Below are positions 7,402 through 15,290 of a stretch of DNA of 44,974 nt, piece by piece. Source of the DNA: Microvirga roseola (GTDB taxonomy: Bacteria; Pseudomonadota; Alphaproteobacteria; Rhizobiales; Beijerinckiaceae); assembly GCF_020866965.1 (NCBI RefSeq), contig NZ_JAJATX010000011.1:43265-88238 (forward strand), in the 5' to 3' direction. A program made the translations under genes and the position numbers. Each line of letters opens with the position of its first letter. The stretch's first letter is position 1. The notes below the pieces were generated by a model. It had not been told where the DNA came from. It did not search any database and was given only the letters and a program-made list of their open reading frames with translations.

Positions 7402-7420
7402 AGCATCCAAGGACAAAGCC

Positions 7421-7464
7421 GGATTGGATCCCGAAAGTGCGAATCCATTTTCGGGGTCCGATGC
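7421..7464. repeat. Imperfect inverted repeat between convergent genes
   Basis: Arm 7421-7439 pairs with 7446-7464 (about 15 of 19 positions) around a six-base loop, with the core ATCCCGAAAGTG against CATTTTCGGGGT. Outer GAGCATC (7401-7407) also matches GATGCTT. It lies between the stop codons of two convergent genes. Elements with a core like this are common dispersed palindromes in Methylobacteriaceae and relatives, from memory; it may double as a transcription terminator. Confidence 0.55.
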
Positions 7465-7465
7465 T

Positions 7466-7825
7466 TTAGTAGAGCCGCCCCCCAATCGGAACGTCGCGGT
7501 CCGGGCGGATGAGCATGACGTCGCCGTTCGCGTCAGGGACGCCAAGGGTCAGCACCTCCGACATGAAGGGGCCGATCTGGCGCGGCGGGAAGTTGACCAC
7601 CGCCAGGACTTGCGAACCGACGAGATCCTCCGGCCGGTGGTTCACCGTGATCTGGGCCGAGGAGCGCTTCGTGCCGAACTCAGGTCCGAAGTCGATGGTG
7701 AGCTTGAAGGCGGGCTTTCGCGCCTCCGGAAACGGCTCGGCGGCAACGATCCGGCCGACGCGGATATCGACCTTCAGAAAATCGTCGAAAGTAATCCTCG
7801 GCGTTGCTGAAATGGCCTGATCCAT
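7466..7825 (-). CDS. tRNA-binding domain protein (CsaA-like)
   Basis: This 119-residue protein is essentially one tRNA-binding OB-fold domain, as found at the C-terminus of methionyl-tRNA synthetase and in the stand-alone CsaA export chaperone. Supporting stretches are FLKVDIRVGRIVAAEPFPEA near the N-terminus, RSSAQITVNHRPEDLVGSQV in the middle and VNFPPRQIGPFMSEVL later. It is cytosolic, with no signal peptide. The ATG at 7825 has GGGAG upstream. It follows a TetR-type gene by 17 bases on the same strand, so the two are probably cotranscribed. CsaA function is inferred from architecture only. Confidence 0.85.
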   Translation of the reverse strand: MDQAISATPRITFDDFLKVDIRVGRIVAAEPFPEARKPAFKLTIDFGPEFGTKRSSAQITVNHRPEDLVGSQVLAVVNFPPRQIGPFMSEVLTLGVPDANGDVMLIRPDRDVPIGGRLY

Positions 7826-7842
7826 GGTGCTCCCTTCTGCTC

Positions 7843-8547
7843 TCAGATCGCCGCCGCGGGATTTTCCGCATCGCCGCTTCCTTCGCGCGGACGACGGCTG
7901 TCGCGGCGGAACGAGCGGCGGCTTCCCATGAGAGCGCGGCCGAGGGCCCGCAGGGGCGCCGTTAGGCGGCGGACATCCTCGGCCCCTTCCAGAATGCGCT
8001 CGCCGCGCCGCAATTCCCGGTCGAGCCGCGCCATGGTCTTGGCCAGCGTCGGATCGTCGTCCTCGAGCCATGTGCGCATGGTGTTGGAATAGACGAGCAC
8101 GGCACCCTGGAGCTTCAGGCCGCCGAGCGGCCCTTCCGTGTTGATGCCCGCCGCCGCCAGCATGAAGCGCATGGAGTTGAGCGCCACCTGGTTCAGGGCT
8201 GCAATCGAAAGCGGATCGTACTGCAGATCCTGCGAGATGCGGCGCAGGGCCTCCTTGTAGGGCTCCATGGCGTCGAAGCGGCGCATCAGCACGTCGAAGA
8301 CGCGCTCGCGTGCGGGTTCGCCGGCGAGATCGTCCGTCGTGCCTTCCAGCACCTGCTTGTCGATCTGGCGCGAGAGGGAGCCGAGCACGGCGCCCTTCGA
8401 GGGGAAGAGATCGCGGAATTCGGCAAGGGACACATTGGCAGCCTGCGCGATATCGCCGATCTCGATCTCGTCCCAGGGCCGCCTCGCCGCGAGATCCATG
8501 AGAGCATCGACGATTGCCTTACGCTTGTCGGTGGGAGCTTCCGCCAT
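7843..8547 (-). CDS. TetR family transcriptional regulator
   Basis: This 234-residue protein has an N-terminal TetR-type helix-turn-helix: KRKAIVDALMDLAARRPWDE, then IEIGDIAQAANVSLAEFRDLFPSKGAVL (about residues 30-58). The remaining all-helical part would hold the ligand-binding and dimer domain. The C-terminal 25 residues are basic and low in complexity (SRRSFRRDSRRPREG). AGGAGA before the ATG at 8547 supports that start; a GTG-free extension to 8580 is also open. The segment WLEDDDPTLAKTMARLDREL resembles the C-terminal part of alphaproteobacterial COQ9-like TetR-fold proteins, so a non-regulatory role cannot be excluded. It probably forms a transcription unit with the tRNA-binding protein downstream. 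Confidence 0.8.
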   Translation of the reverse strand: MAEAPTDKRKAIVDALMDLAARRPWDEIEIGDIAQAANVSLAEFRDLFPSKGAVLGSLSRQIDKQVLEGTTDDLAGEPARERVFDVLMRRFDAMEPYKEALRRISQDLQYDPLSIAALNQVALNSMRFMLAAAGINTEGPLGGLKLQGAVLVYSNTMRTWLEDDDPTLAKTMARLDRELRRGERILEGAEDVRRLTAPLRALGRALMGSRRSFRRDSRRPREGSGDAENPAAAI

Positions 8548-8614
8548 CACAATCTCTCCTGAACAGTTTTCCAGAGGCATAATCTAGGCGCTCGCCGCGC
8601 CATGAACATGCCCG

Positions 8615-9442
8615 TCAGCCGGAGAGTTCCTCCGACCGGCGTTTCGCAGCAGCCACGGCCTCGTTCATGAGAGCCTTCAGGCCAGCGGGATCGCGCATCA
8701 GGACCTCCAGCGCCGCCGCCGTGGTGCCACCCGGTGAGGTCACGTTCTGGCGGAGTGTGGAAGGCGGCAGGTCGCTCTGGAACAGAAGCTCGCCCGCGCC
8801 CGTCACCGTCGCCCGCGCAAGCCGCTGCGCCAGGTCGGGCGGCAGGCCTGCAGACGCACCGGCTTCCGCCAGGCATTCGACCAGATGGAAGACATAAGCC
8901 GGTCCGGAGCCCGAGACCGCCGTGACAGCGTCGATCAGGTCCTCGGACGGAAGCCACTCGACGATGCCGTTGCTCCGCAGCAGGGCATCCGCCGAGAGGC
9001 GCTGCGCCTCGCTGACCTCCCCGCTCGCGGCAGCACCCGTCGCGCCGCGCCCGATGCTGGCGGGCAGGTTCGGCATGGCGCGCACGATGGCCGAAGCGGC
9101 GGGAAGCCGGCTTTTCAGATCGCCGATCGTCTTGCCGGCGAGAATGGAGATGACGAGGGTTTGAGGCCCGATGAGATTGTTCAGGGGGGCTGCCGCCTCG
9201 TCGAGCATCTGCGGCTTGACCGCAAGCACGAGCACATCGGGCGCGGCGGGGTGCGCGGGATTGAGGGCGATGCCCTGAGCTGAGCAGAAGCGGGTCATCT
9301 CCTCCGACAGGCGGGGATCGACGACGGTGACCCCTTCAGGCGTCATGCCGACCTTGAGCCAGCCCTCCAGCATGGAGCCGCCCATCTTGCCGGCTCCGAC
9401 GAGAACGAGGGACGACGGAAGGTGCTGGGCGTTCGGGGACAT
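8615..9442 (-). CDS. proC: Pyrroline-5-carboxylate reductase
   Basis: This enzyme reduces 1-pyrroline-5-carboxylate to proline with NAD(P)H, the last step of proline synthesis. The product has 275 residues, the family norm. The dinucleotide-binding start is LVLVGAGKMGGSMLEGWL, VLAVKPQ follows near residue 77, and the C-terminal signature AVSGSGPAYVFHLVECLAEA and QNVTSPGGTTAAALEVL are both complete. I chose the ATG at 9442, since it places the Rossmann strand near residue 10; the frame opens 14 codons earlier at 9484. It lies between a YbjN gene and a TetR gene, all on the minus strand with gaps under 70 bases, so cotranscription is likely. Confidence 0.95.
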   Translation of the reverse strand: MSPNAQHLPSSLVLVGAGKMGGSMLEGWLKVGMTPEGVTVVDPRLSEEMTRFCSAQGIALNPAHPAAPDVLVLAVKPQMLDEAAAPLNNLIGPQTLVISILAGKTIGDLKSRLPAASAIVRAMPNLPASIGRGATGAAASGEVSEAQRLSADALLRSNGIVEWLPSEDLIDAVTAVSGSGPAYVFHLVECLAEAGASAGLPPDLAQRLARATVTGAGELLFQSDLPPSTLRQNVTSPGGTTAAALEVLMRDPAGLKALMNEAVAAAKRRSEELSG

Positions 9443-9511
9443 GGCGGCTCGGCGAAAAGGTGGAAAGGAGCCGCCACTATCCATGCTCGGCCACGCCCTG
9501 TCGAGGCAGGA

Positions 9512-10012
9512 TCAGGCGTGACCTTCGGTTTCGAACAGGACGCTGTCGAGGGACTCACGGGCGGTTTTCCCGGCCCAGATCACGAACTGGAAGGCCTGGA
9601 AGTAGCGCTCGCAGGCTTCCACCGCGACCCGCAGCATGGTCTCGCACTGCCCATGGGTCGGATCCGCGCCGCCCGCCAGCAGCAGGGCATGGCGGAACAT
9701 CACCACGTTCTCCGAGCTCCAGAGGTCGAAATGCCCAACCCAGAGCTGCTCGTTGATATAGGAGGTCAGCTGAAGAACCTCCTGCCGCCGCCGGTCGGGC
9801 ACCTTCAGGTCGAAAGCGCAGGCGACATGCAGCGCCTCCACGTCCTCGATCCAGGTGAAGGCGATGTGGTAATCGGTCCACTGGCCCGAGACCGAGACAG
9901 ACATTTCATCAGTCGCCGCGCGGTCGAAAATCCAGTCCCGCAAGGACGCGAGCCGCTCGACAACGTCGAGGGGATGTTCGATTCGGTCGATGGGGATGTG
10001 GAGCTGGGTCAT
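9512..10012 (-). CDS. YbjN domain protein
   Basis: This 166-residue cytosolic protein matches the YbjN family, which has a type III secretion chaperone-like fold and an unclear role (in enterobacteria YbjN affects motility and stress responses). Recognisable stretches are HPLDVVERLASLRDWIFDR, ALHVACAFDLKVPDRRRQEV and FRHALLLAGGADPTHGQCET. The last residues (ARESLDSVLFETEGHA) close the domain. ATG at 10012 is the likely start; an upstream ATG at 10054 is in frame, and neither has a strong ribosome binding site. It is followed 69 bases later by proC in the same direction. No partner gene suggests a pathway. Confidence 0.85.
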   Translation of the reverse strand: MTQLHIPIDRIEHPLDVVERLASLRDWIFDRAATDEMSVSVSGQWTDYHIAFTWIEDVEALHVACAFDLKVPDRRRQEVLQLTSYINEQLWVGHFDLWSSENVVMFRHALLLAGGADPTHGQCETMLRVAVEACERYFQAFQFVIWAGKTARESLDSVLFETEGHA

Positions 10013-10106
10013 GTCGATCCGGGAAAATTGACGTTGCCTGAATATGGTAAACATAAAAAGGCAATAATACTTCTTTTGACTCAGGCTTTACTCCGAAAGA
10101 GCCAAG

Positions 10107-10126
10107 CTGAATACCTGCGTATTCAG
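10107..10126. repeat. Perfect 8-bp inverted repeat in the ybjN-ubiK gap
   Basis: CTGAATAC, a four-base loop, then GTATTCAG. It lies in a 247-base gap (10013-10259) that is visibly more AT-rich than its surroundings and holds no other feature I can identify. It could be an operator for the YbjN gene or the end of the ubiK transcript; there is no T-run. Confidence 0.4.
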
Positions 10127-10259
10127 TGCTCTTGCCGCACCGGCCACGAATCAGTTCATGAATCGACAGTCCTAGATTTTGACTCCGGTCACAATGCGTC
10201 TGTATGACCTGTCCACAACAGGAGGGTTTCCCTCAGAGCAGCCCCGGCATCCGCTCTGG

Positions 10260-10541
10260 TCAGGCCGAGGCTGGAGCCGCTCCGCCGGCCTGGGTCCCAA
10301 GCTTCGCCTCGAGTTCCCTCACCCGAGCCTCCAAGCGCTCGTTCTCCTCGCGGGTGGCCAGCACCATCTCGCGCAGGACCTCGACCTCCTCGCGGGTGGC
10401 GATGTCCATATCCTTGATGAGACGCTCGAGCTGGGTGCGGACCATCGTATCCACCTCCCGCCGGACGCCCTGGGCTGCGCCTGCGGCATCCGTCGCCAGA
10501 CGAGCGAGTTCGTCGAAGATCCGGTTGGAGGACTGGGTCAT
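10260..10541 (-). CDS. ubiK: Ubiquinone biosynthesis accessory factor UbiK (BMFP/YqiC)
   Basis: This 93-residue protein matches the BMFP/YqiC family now named UbiK, a small helical membrane-fusogenic accessory factor that helps the aerobic ubiquinone-synthesis complex. An amphipathic N-terminal region (SSNRIFDELARLATDAAGAA) is followed by a strong coiled coil with Glu/Arg heptads (about residues 45-80, LREMVLATREENERLEARVR). The C-terminus is a short Ala/Gly-rich tail. The family length is usually 80-100 residues. It is divergent from lgt, with 134 bases between them. Confidence 0.85.
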   Translation of the reverse strand: MTQSSNRIFDELARLATDAAGAAQGVRREVDTMVRTQLERLIKDMDIATREEVEVLREMVLATREENERLEARVRELEAKLGTQAGGAAPASA

Positions 10542-10675
10542 GGTGATATCCGCCTTGTCATGAGGAGCGCCCGCTCCGATGCGTCACACATGGGCGCAAT
10601 CGCGCCAAACTGCAACAGGGTTGACGACCGGCGCCCTGGAAGTCCAATGGCAGGGCGCTAGTTCAAGGGCTTCCC

Positions 10676-11524
10676 ATGCCTCTTTCGTTCCCCCTCATCG
10701 ATCCGGTCGCCATTTCCATCGGCCCCCTCGCGATCCGCTGGTACGCCCTTGCCTATGTGGCCGGGCTCCTGGGCGGCTGGTTCTATGCCAAGCGCCTGGC
10801 GGCGCGGGCCGATCTCTGGACGCCTCTGCGCCATCCGAAGCCGGTCGACATCGACGATCTTATCGTTTGGGTGGCGCTCGGCGTCGTGCTGGGCGGACGG
10901 CTGGGCTATGTCCTGTTCTACAATCTCGGAGCCTATCTGGCGCAGCCGCTCGAGATCTTCGCCGTGTGGCGGGGCGGCATGTCCTTCCATGGAGGCTTCA
11001 TCGGGGCGGTGCTCGCCATCGTGCTCTTCTCCCGCTCACGGGGGCTCCATCCCCTGGCGATGCTCGACATGGCGGCCGTCGTCACGCCCATCGGCCTGTT
11101 CTTCGGACGCATCGCGAACTTCATCAACGGCGAGCTCTGGGGCCGTCCCGCCCCCGATTTCCCCTATGCGGTCGTCTTCCCCCATGCGGGCCCCGTGCCC
11201 CGCCACCCGAGCCAGCTCTACGAGGCCTTCGGTGAAGGGCTTCTTCTGTTCATCGTGATGGCCATTGCCGCGCGGCGCTTCGGTTTCCGCAGGCCGGGCC
11301 TTCTCGGAGGCATCTTCGTGCTGGGCTATGCGCTCGCCAGAATCGTCGCCGAGTTCTTCCGCGAGCCCGATGCGCAGCTCGGCTTTCTCTTCGGCTCGTC
11401 CGTCGAGGCGCTGAGCGGCGGCATCACCATGGGGATGCTGCTGTCCCTGCCCATGGCCATTCTCGGCGCCGGGATGATCGTGATCGCTGCCCGCGGCTAC
11501 ACCCGCCCCGCCGAGGCCGCGTGA
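10676..11524 (+). CDS. lgt: Prolipoprotein diacylglyceryl transferase
   Basis: Lgt transfers the diacylglyceryl group from phosphatidylglycerol to the lipobox cysteine of prolipoproteins in the inner membrane. The 282-residue product has about seven membrane segments. Signature stretches are LGGRLGYVLFYN, GGMSFHGGFIGAV (with the essential His) and the long conserved RIANFINGELWGRP, and HPSQLYEAFGEG follows. The window itself encodes probable substrates (lipoproteins at 18.0-19.1 and 25.3 kb). Its TGA overlaps the GTG start of the methyltransferase gene by four bases, so translation is coupled in an lgt-midA-pgeF operon, an arrangement I know from other Alphaproteobacteria. Confidence 0.96.
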   Translation: MPLSFPLIDPVAISIGPLAIRWYALAYVAGLLGGWFYAKRLAARADLWTPLRHPKPVDIDDLIVWVALGVVLGGRLGYVLFYNLGAYLAQPLEIFAVWRGGMSFHGGFIGAVLAIVLFSRSRGLHPLAMLDMAAVVTPIGLFFGRIANFINGELWGRPAPDFPYAVVFPHAGPVPRHPSQLYEAFGEGLLLFIVMAIAARRFGFRRPGLLGGIFVLGYALARIVAEFFREPDAQLGFLFGSSVEALSGGITMGMLLSLPMAILGAGMIVIAARGYTRPAEAA

Positions 11525-12606
11525 AGGCGCTGGCCGACACCCTGCGCGAGATGATCGCCCTCGAGGGGCCGATCCCCGTCGAGCGCTACATGAATCTTTG
11601 CCTGCGCCACTACTACGCCAGCCGCGATCCGCTGGGAGAGGCCGGCGACTTCACCACGGCGCCCGAGATCAGCCAGATGTTCGGAGAGCTGGTCGGCCTG
11701 TGGGTGCTGGAGCTCTGGCACGCGATGGGCCGCCCCTCCCCTGTCCGGCTCGTCGAGCTGGGGCCGGGGCGCGGCACCCTGATGGCCGATCTCCTGAGGG
11801 CCGCGAGGCTCCTGCCCGATTTCGGCAAAGCCGCCACCGTGCATCTGGTTGAAACGAGCCCGGCCCTGAGGCAGCGGCAGCAAACGGCTCTCGCCTCCTC
11901 CGGGTCTCCGATCGCCTGGCACGACGATATCGGCGAGGTGCCGCAGGGTCCGATGCTCCTGGTCGCGAACGAGTTCTTCGACGCCCTGCCCGTCCGCCAG
12001 TTCGTCGCAACCGAACGGGGCTGGTGCGAGCGCCTGGTGGGGCTGGACGGCGAGAACCTGATCTTTGGCCTGCGCCCTGAGCCGGAGCGGGCCTTTAGCA
12101 ATCCGCTGCGGCTTGGCGACATTCTCGAATGGCCGGCCGCCTCCCTTGCGATCATGAAGAGCCTGTCCCGGCGCATTGCGCGGGATGGAGGCGCAGCGCT
12201 CATCATCGATTACGGTTATTGGGGCCCGGCTTTCGGAGACACGCTGCAGGCCCTGAAGAAGCACGCCTTCGTCGATCCGCTCTCCGAGCCGGGCGAGGCG
12301 GACTTGACCACCCATGTGGATTTCCAACGCCTGGCTCAGGCCGCCGCCGAGGAAAGAGTCCGCGTCCATGGCGTCTCCAGCCAGGGCGATTTTCTCGCGG
12401 CACTCGGCATCGAGGCGCGGGCAGCGGCTCTGAAGAAGCGGGCGACACCGGCTCAGGCCGAGGATATCGACAGGGCCCTCGCCCGCCTCACGGAGCGCGG
12501 GCCGAAAGCCATGGGTGACCTCTTTAAGGTTTTGGCGGTTACCCATGAGAGCATTGAAGCCGTCCCCGGGCTTGCCACCCGATCACCGCCACCGCCGCAA
12601 CCGTGA
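11521..12606 (+). CDS. MidA/NDUFAF7 family SAM-dependent methyltransferase
   Basis: This 361-residue protein belongs to the MidA family (DUF185). In eukaryotes NDUFAF7 methylates an arginine of the complex I NDUFS2 subunit; the bacterial target here is unproven. Visible motifs are RHYYASRDPLGEAGDFTTAP (about 23-45), the SAM-binding LVELGPGRGTLMADLLRA (about 77-94), and the post-I region VANEFFDALPVRQFV near 157. The start is a GTG that overlaps the lgt stop codon (GTGA). The gene ends four bases before pgeF. Because it is sandwiched in one operon it must be cotranscribed with lgt. Confidence 0.9.
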   Translation: MKALADTLREMIALEGPIPVERYMNLCLRHYYASRDPLGEAGDFTTAPEISQMFGELVGLWVLELWHAMGRPSPVRLVELGPGRGTLMADLLRAARLLPDFGKAATVHLVETSPALRQRQQTALASSGSPIAWHDDIGEVPQGPMLLVANEFFDALPVRQFVATERGWCERLVGLDGENLIFGLRPEPERAFSNPLRLGDILEWPAASLAIMKSLSRRIARDGGAALIIDYGYWGPAFGDTLQALKKHAFVDPLSEPGEADLTTHVDFQRLAQAAAEERVRVHGVSSQGDFLAALGIEARAAALKKRATPAQAEDIDRALARLTERGPKAMGDLFKVLAVTHESIEAVPGLATRSPPPPQP

Positions 12607-12610
12607 AGCC

Positions 12611-13393
12611 ATGTTCATCGCAGCGCCCGAACTCACCTCCTACCCGAACATCCATCACGCCTTCTTCACGCGGCAAGGCGGCGTGTCGGAGGGCATCTAT
12701 GCTTCGCTCAACGGCGGGCTCGGATCGTCGGACGACCCGGCGAAGGTGGCCGAGAACCGCCGTCGCATGGCAGAGGAAATGGGCGTCGCGCCCGAGGCCC
12801 TCGTCAGCATCCACCAGACGCACTCGGCCGATGCGGTAATCGTGGAAGGCCCCTGGGCCGGCGAGCGCCCCAAGGCCGACGGCATGGCGACCAATGTGCA
12901 GGGTGTGGCGCTTGCCATCACCACGGCGGATTGCGGCCCGGTTCTGTTCGCGGATCCCCATGCGAGCGTCATCGGCGCAGCCCATGCAGGCTGGCGCGGA
13001 GCGGCAACGGGCATTCTCGAGGCCACCATTGAGGCCATGGAAAGCCTCGGGGCCCGCCGGGAGAAGATCGTCGCGGTGCTAGGCCCCACGATCAGCCAGG
13101 CGGCCTACGAGGTCGGCCCCGATTTCGTCGCCCGCTTCACGGATATGGATCCCGCCAACAGGCGCTTCTTCGAACCGGGCGAGCGGCCGGACCATGCCAT
13201 GTTCGACCTTCCCGGCTTCATCGGCTCGCGACTGCAAGCCGCCGGCATCGGCGAGTTCGCCAATCTCGGGCTCTGCACCTATTCGGATGAGGAACGGTTC
13301 TACAGCTATCGTCGCACGACCCACTGCGGCGAGCCGGATTACGGCCGGCTGATCTCGGCGATCACGCTGACCGCCCGCACGTTCATTCCTTGA
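12611..13393 (+). CDS. pgeF: Purine nucleoside phosphorylase / laccase-domain protein (YfiH type)
   Basis: This 260-residue protein belongs to the YfiH/LACC1 family, formerly polyphenol oxidase. Members act on purine nucleosides, and PgeF is also described as a peptidoglycan-editing factor. Metal ligands are visible in SIHQTHS (about residue 75), AITTADCGPVLFAD (Cys, about 110) and GAAHAGWRGAA (about 128). FFTRQGGVSEG near the N-terminus and LCTYSDEERFYSYRR near the C-terminus complete the family pattern. I chose the ATG at 12611, four bases after the midA stop. Its last 11 bases overlap the end of the convergent SDR gene. Confidence 0.9.
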   Translation: MFIAAPELTSYPNIHHAFFTRQGGVSEGIYASLNGGLGSSDDPAKVAENRRRMAEEMGVAPEALVSIHQTHSADAVIVEGPWAGERPKADGMATNVQGVALAITTADCGPVLFADPHASVIGAAHAGWRGAATGILEATIEAMESLGARREKIVAVLGPTISQAAYEVGPDFVARFTDMDPANRRFFEPGERPDHAMFDLPGFIGSRLQAAGIGEFANLGLCTYSDEERFYSYRRTTHCGEPDYGRLISAITLTARTFIP

Positions 13394-14138
13394 TCCCGGC
13401 CACGTCCGGCGTCTCCCAGGCCAGGTGCTGGCCGCCGTCGACGGCGATCATCTGGCCCGTCACGCTGCGCGCTTTGGCCAGATAGATCACCGCCTCGGAA
13501 ATCTCCTCGGGCGTGCCGCCATGGCCGAGGAGAACGGCGCGGCTTTGCTTCGCGAAATCCTCGTCGCCCTGACGCTCATTCGCGAGCGTAGGCCCCGGTC
13601 CGACCGCGTTGACCCGGATGCGCGGAGCCAGCGCCTGCGCCATGGTCTGCGTCGCCGAGAACAGGGCCGCCTTCGTCAGCGCGTAGGAAAAGAACTGCGG
13701 CGTCGGCTTCCACACGCGCTGATCGACGATATTGACGATGCTCCCTTCCCGGCCCTCGGGGAGCTGATGCGCGAAGTCCCGCGCCAGAAAAGCGGGCGCG
13801 CGGAGATTGACGGCGAAATGCCGGTCCCACCGCTCCTGCGAGAGGTCCGTCACCTCGTCCGGCTCGAAGATGGAGGCATTGTTGACGAGAAGCGTCAGGG
13901 GACCGAGCGTCCGGACCGCCTCGCTGACGATCCCGCCGACCTCGCGGGCATCCGCCAGATCGGCCTGGACGACAGCCGCCTGTCCGCCTGCCGCCGAAAT
14001 CCGGGCCGCGATCTCCTCCGCATCCCCGGACGAGCGGTGGCAATGGATGGCGACGGCATACCCCTCCCGAGCAAGCCGCTCCACGATGCTCCGGCCGATC
14101 CGCCTTGCGCCTCCGGTAACAAGTGCAACGTTACTCAT
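13383..14138 (-). CDS. Short-chain dehydrogenase (pteridine reductase-like)
   Basis: This 251-residue cytosolic SDR has the NADP-type Rossmann motif ALVTGGARRIGRSI (about 5-18), the NNAS motif, and the catalytic Tyr/Lys pair in FFSYALTKAAL, with VNAVGPGPTL after it. A TGGARRIG start and the HCHRSS stretch after strand 2 resemble FolM/PTR1-type pteridine reductases more than fatty-acid ketoreductases, so a dihydropterin substrate is possible but unproven. The catalytic Ser equivalent seems replaced (NIVDQRVWKP), a feature also seen in PTR1-like SDRs. The ATG at 14138 has AGGAAGAGG upstream. The 3' end overlaps pgeF tail to tail by 11 bases. Confidence 0.85.
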   Translation of the reverse strand: MSNVALVTGGARRIGRSIVERLAREGYAVAIHCHRSSGDAEEIAARISAAGGQAAVVQADLADAREVGGIVSEAVRTLGPLTLLVNNASIFEPDEVTDLSQERWDRHFAVNLRAPAFLARDFAHQLPEGREGSIVNIVDQRVWKPTPQFFSYALTKAALFSATQTMAQALAPRIRVNAVGPGPTLANERQGDEDFAKQSRAVLLGHGGTPEEISEAVIYLAKARSVTGQMIAVDGGQHLAWETPDVAGIKE

Positions 14139-14433
14139 TCGCGACCTCTTCCTGAAACTGCATAACGTATTGACCGCCTCGCTGCCAAGAAAAGAACATT
14201 TTTTCTCATCGGGCACGAACTAATAGCCAAGCTGTGCGTTTGTTATCCCAGCGATGCCAAAGGGGAATAGCACGCAACTCGCCGCCACATTGCCGCCACA
14301 GTACCTTTGGGGTGCTGTGTTCGACATGTCACAGCCCTCATGAGGTCATCGCTCTATAAAGCCCAGGTCATTTGACTCGGCCCGGGACTCGCCTGGGTCA
14401 AGTGGGCCATGACATCGATAGGAAAGAGAAACC
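14139..14433. other. Intergenic leader of the outer-membrane barrel gene
   Basis: This stretch of about 295 bases has no gene. It contains a direct repeat (GCCGCCACA at 14281 and 14292), a possible -10 element (CTATAA at 14354-14359) and then a 70-base presumed 5' leader with complementary segments (CCCAGG near 14362 and CCTGGG near 14391, plus GGCCCGGG between). A structured leader is usual for abundant outer-membrane protein mRNAs. The promoter assignment is tentative because I find no convincing -35 box. Confidence 0.4.
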
Positions 14434-15234
14434 ATGAAGAAGATTCTTCTCGCTAGCGTCGCTCTCTTCGGCTTTGCCGGGGCTGCTTCGGCTGCGGACC
14501 TTCCGGCTCGCGCGGCGCCTCCGGCTGCTCCGATCATTGCCGCTCCTCCGATCTTCACCTGGTCGGGCTTCTACGTGGGCGTGAACGCCGGCTACGGCTG
14601 GGCGGACAACAACAATCGCTCTGTCGCAGTGCCGGCTGGCACGATCCCGGGTTTTGCTGGCGGCACCATCAACTACGCTGACGAGAGCGGCGACGGCTTC
14701 GTCGGCGGCGGCCAGATCGGCTACAACTACCAGATTGGCTCCTTTGTGGTTGGTCTCGAGACCGACATCCAGTGGGCCGATCTCGGCGCGGATCGCAACG
14801 GCGCTGTCGTCGTCGGCGACTTCCCGGCGTCCTTCCGTGCGGCCGGCGTGGCCGGCGGCCTCGACTGGTTCGGCACGGTCCGCGGCCGCGTCGGTGTGGC
14901 TTTCGACCGCGCTCTCATCTACGCCACCGGCGGCTTCGCCTATGGCGGCGGCGACACGGACGATGAGTTCGACGGCCTGTTCAACGAGAACAACGACGTG
15001 CGCACCGGCTGGGCGCTGGGTGCTGGTCTCGAGTACGCCTTCACCAACAACCTGACGGCCGGCATCGAAGGCCTGTGGGTGAACCTGAACGGCGACAACA
15101 ACGGCACCTATGTCGGCAGCGTGGCTGTTCCCGGCGGTCGTGAGGCGGTCTACGTGGCCGGCGCCGACCGTGACGACGATGCCGACTTCTTCGTCGCGCG
15201 CGCCAAGCTGAACTTCAAGTTCGGCACCTACTAA
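14434..15234 (+). CDS. Outer-membrane beta-barrel protein (Omp25/31 type)
   Basis: This 266-residue protein has a clear signal peptide (KKILLASVALFGFAGAASA, cleavage before ADLP) and then the hallmark start of the Rhizobiales Omp25/Omp31 family: a Pro/Ala linker followed by FTWSGFYVGVNAGYGW. Repeated aromatic/Gly beta strands (GGGQIGYNYQIGSFVVGLE, FGTVRGRVGVAFDRALIYAT) and a C-terminal aromatic-containing strand (ARAKLNFKFGTY) complete an eight-stranded barrel. Codon use is strongly biased (GCT, CGC, GGC), as in highly expressed genes. GGAAAGAG before the ATG and a strong terminator at 15259 bracket it as a single-gene transcript. Confidence 0.92.
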   Translation: MKKILLASVALFGFAGAASAADLPARAAPPAAPIIAAPPIFTWSGFYVGVNAGYGWADNNNRSVAVPAGTIPGFAGGTINYADESGDGFVGGGQIGYNYQIGSFVVGLETDIQWADLGADRNGAVVVGDFPASFRAAGVAGGLDWFGTVRGRVGVAFDRALIYATGGFAYGGGDTDDEFDGLFNENNDVRTGWALGAGLEYAFTNNLTAGIEGLWVNLNGDNNGTYVGSVAVPGGREAVYVAGADRDDDADFFVARAKLNFKFGTY

Positions 15235-15258
15235 GATCCGTCGCATCTGCAACGGAAG

Positions 15259-15285
15259 AGGCCCGGGGAAACCCGGGCCTTTTTT
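15259..15285 (+). terminator. Rho-independent terminator after the outer-membrane gene
   Basis: AGGCCCGGG, a GAAA loop, CCCGGGCCT and then six T residues: a near-ideal intrinsic terminator 25 bases after the stop codon. It also faces the end of the convergent GST gene at 15291. Confidence 0.93.
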
Positions 15286-15290
15286 GCTGT

